A stretch of 64,000 bases of DNA, from contig PSQN01000010.1 of NCBI GenBank assembly GCA_002989075.1, forward strand, positions 496,001-560,000, given 5' to 3'. Position 1 is the first letter of the stretch, and each line of letters starts with the position of its first letter. Source of the stretch: Arthonia radiata. Taxonomy: Eukaryota > Ascomycota > Arthoniomycetes > Arthoniales > Arthoniaceae. A program made the position numbers and the translations under genes. Positions 62,735-64,000 of this stretch are shown one piece after another. The notes under the pieces are model-generated. The model saw only the letters and a list, made by a program, of their open reading frames with translations, was not told where the DNA came from and searched no databases.

Positions 62735-64000
62735 AAACATTTAGTATCGTCTAGAAATATATTATATTTTTTTAGATACGACCTCTGTATACAACGCGTA
62801 TATAATTAAGACAGAGAGGAAGCTACGAGGCACTTAGTATTAACGCAGAAATAGTAGAAGTAGGACAGTATATTAGAAGTAGCGCGAGATTCGATCCTAT
62901 CGGTACGCTTATTATAAAGATTAGTACGTAATATAAGCTAACAACTAGATATAGCTAAAATACTTATAGAACAAGAATAACAGCAGTATAAGATATTTAT
63001 AGTTAATTAAGGATAACTTAGCCTAGAGAGAGGCTAATATTAGGACTTATATACAGGTCTATAAATAATTAAATAGAAGTACGTTCTTTTGTATAGGTTA
63101 CATAGTATTATATAACAGTATAGAGATTATATAATAAAACCGCAAGAGATATAGCATTATAAGCGTTACAAACTATAATTAATATAGCGTTATAAGTAGT
63201 TATCAACGTAATTAACGTAGTAATAGTAGTAGTTACTATAAACTATATAAAATAGATAGCTATTTACCTTAGTAGATAGATATCTGTAAATTTAGATTTA
63301 AAATTAATATTATTGTTTAATATTAACTTTAAGGTATTAAATCTAATTAGTTTATTTTATTATAATATAACTAGTAAGCTATAAGCAACTTTTATAAGTA
63401 TTAGTATAAGATAGGACTCTATAGCTATAACGATATATAAATAGAGTAACTATATTTTAAGACAGCTTTTTTATACAGCTTTAGTATATTTTCTAACTTA
63501 TTTATATTACCGACTAAGTCCTTTGTTTAAAACTTATAATTTATCTCTTACTTCCTTAATATCCTCTTCTAAGTTAAGTATCTTAGTAATTATCTTTCTT
63601 CTATAATATATTACTCTTAATATAGAATAAGACTAAGTAAAGCAATTACGGCCGTCTGGCGTTACAGTATAGTTAATATAGCTTAGATTACTAGTTTAGT
63701 TAATAGATAGTATTATCTAGTTATATTATAGCTAACTATAGAATAATATATAGAAGGCTATTTTAACTATATCTAATAGTAATTAATACTTAGTAATCTA
63801 TATAATAGTTATATTTAGCTTTAAATTTATTTTTATTATATTAACTATATTTTCTAAGTTAAATAAGATAGTCTAGTTGATATTTAGTAGAAGCTTAGTT
63901 AGATAGGCTATAATAGATATATAGGCTACTTTTATATAGTTACTAAGACTAAGTTAGTTAGACTATAGCTTAAAGACCTTAATAAATAGTAGTAGTAAAA
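62735..64000. other. AT-rich sequence of unknown origin
   Basis: About 1.3 kb right of element C with the same mutated, TA-rich composition. No LTR, retroelement motif or host exon is recognisable. It may be the outer part of element D, a further decayed element, or AT-rich filler. It continues past the window edge. Confidence 0.4.

Larger units (their letters stand above)
35576..64000. other. AT-rich block with a RIP-like signature
   Basis: From about 35,576 to the end the sequence is strongly AT-rich, full of TA steps, and poor in CA and TG. There is no intact host gene. Nearly all of it up to 62,734 is accounted for by four broken LTR retrotransposons. Transition-only differences between paired LTRs fit repeat-induced point mutation, which in ascomycetes turns CpA into TpA in repeated DNA. 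Such blocks are normally heterochromatic. Confidence 0.85.

Noticed and set aside
1-64000. CRISPR arrays, operons or bacterial-type regulatory elements
   Set aside because: The window is eukaryotic (spliced genes, LTR elements); no regularly spaced repeats were seen.

Overview
The window is nuclear DNA of a filamentous ascomycete (Pezizomycotina). Genes carry short introns of roughly 48-142 bp with GTRNGT donors and CTRAC-like branch points. The proteins (MSH3, BRN1, BNI4, ARL3, SEC53, a DUF6594 membrane protein) resemble ascomycete families. A class such as Dothideomycetes is plausible but is only an inference from the gene set and from the mutated, AT-rich transposon block.

Positions 1 to about 35,575 are gene-rich and GC-balanced. 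In order they hold: a DUF6594 membrane protein (+), an MFS drug/polyamine-type transporter (+), a low-complexity protein (+), the Arf-like GTPase ARL3 (-), the PP1-targeting bud-neck protein BNI4 (-), the condensin kleisin BRN1 (-), a cation/Ca2+ exchanger (+), the mitochondrial FMP32/MCUR1-like protein (+), phosphomannomutase SEC53 (-), a fatty-acid-desaturase-like membrane protein (+), a degenerate tRNA-Arg(UCU)-like locus, an unrecognised four-exon gene (-), mismatch-repair MSH3 (-), a candidate 86-residue gene (+), an amino-acid permease (-) and an orphan exon-like fragment (-). These are mostly unrelated housekeeping genes. I see no biosynthetic cluster and no shared pathway. BRN1 with the exchanger, and SEC53 with the desaturase-like gene, are divergent pairs that share upstream regions.

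Positions from about 35,575 to 64,000 are a sharply bounded AT-rich block with no intact host gene. It is a nest of broken LTR retrotransposons. A Ty1/copia element on the minus strand (D) is split by a Ty3/gypsy element on the plus strand (A, 37,545-52,849, target duplication CTTTA). Element A is itself split by a second Ty3/gypsy chromodomain element (B, 42,797-50,808, target duplication ACTAG). A third Ty3/gypsy element (C, 55,454-62,734, minus strand) belongs to the same family as A but has a different U3. It abuts the gag end of D. The paired LTRs differ almost only by transitions and the block is rich in TpA, as expected of repeat-induced point mutation (RIP).

I find no convincing new defence or toxin system. 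The observations most worth a second look are the nested element architecture, the U3 exchange between A and C, the 2 kb of unexplained sequence downstream of the chromodomain in B, the altered histidine box in the desaturase-like protein, the unrecognised gene at 24,714-26,566, and the small or orphan coding stretches at 31,093-31,410 and 34,408-34,758. All gene models were spliced by eye from frame continuity and splice signals; no RNA or database search was available.
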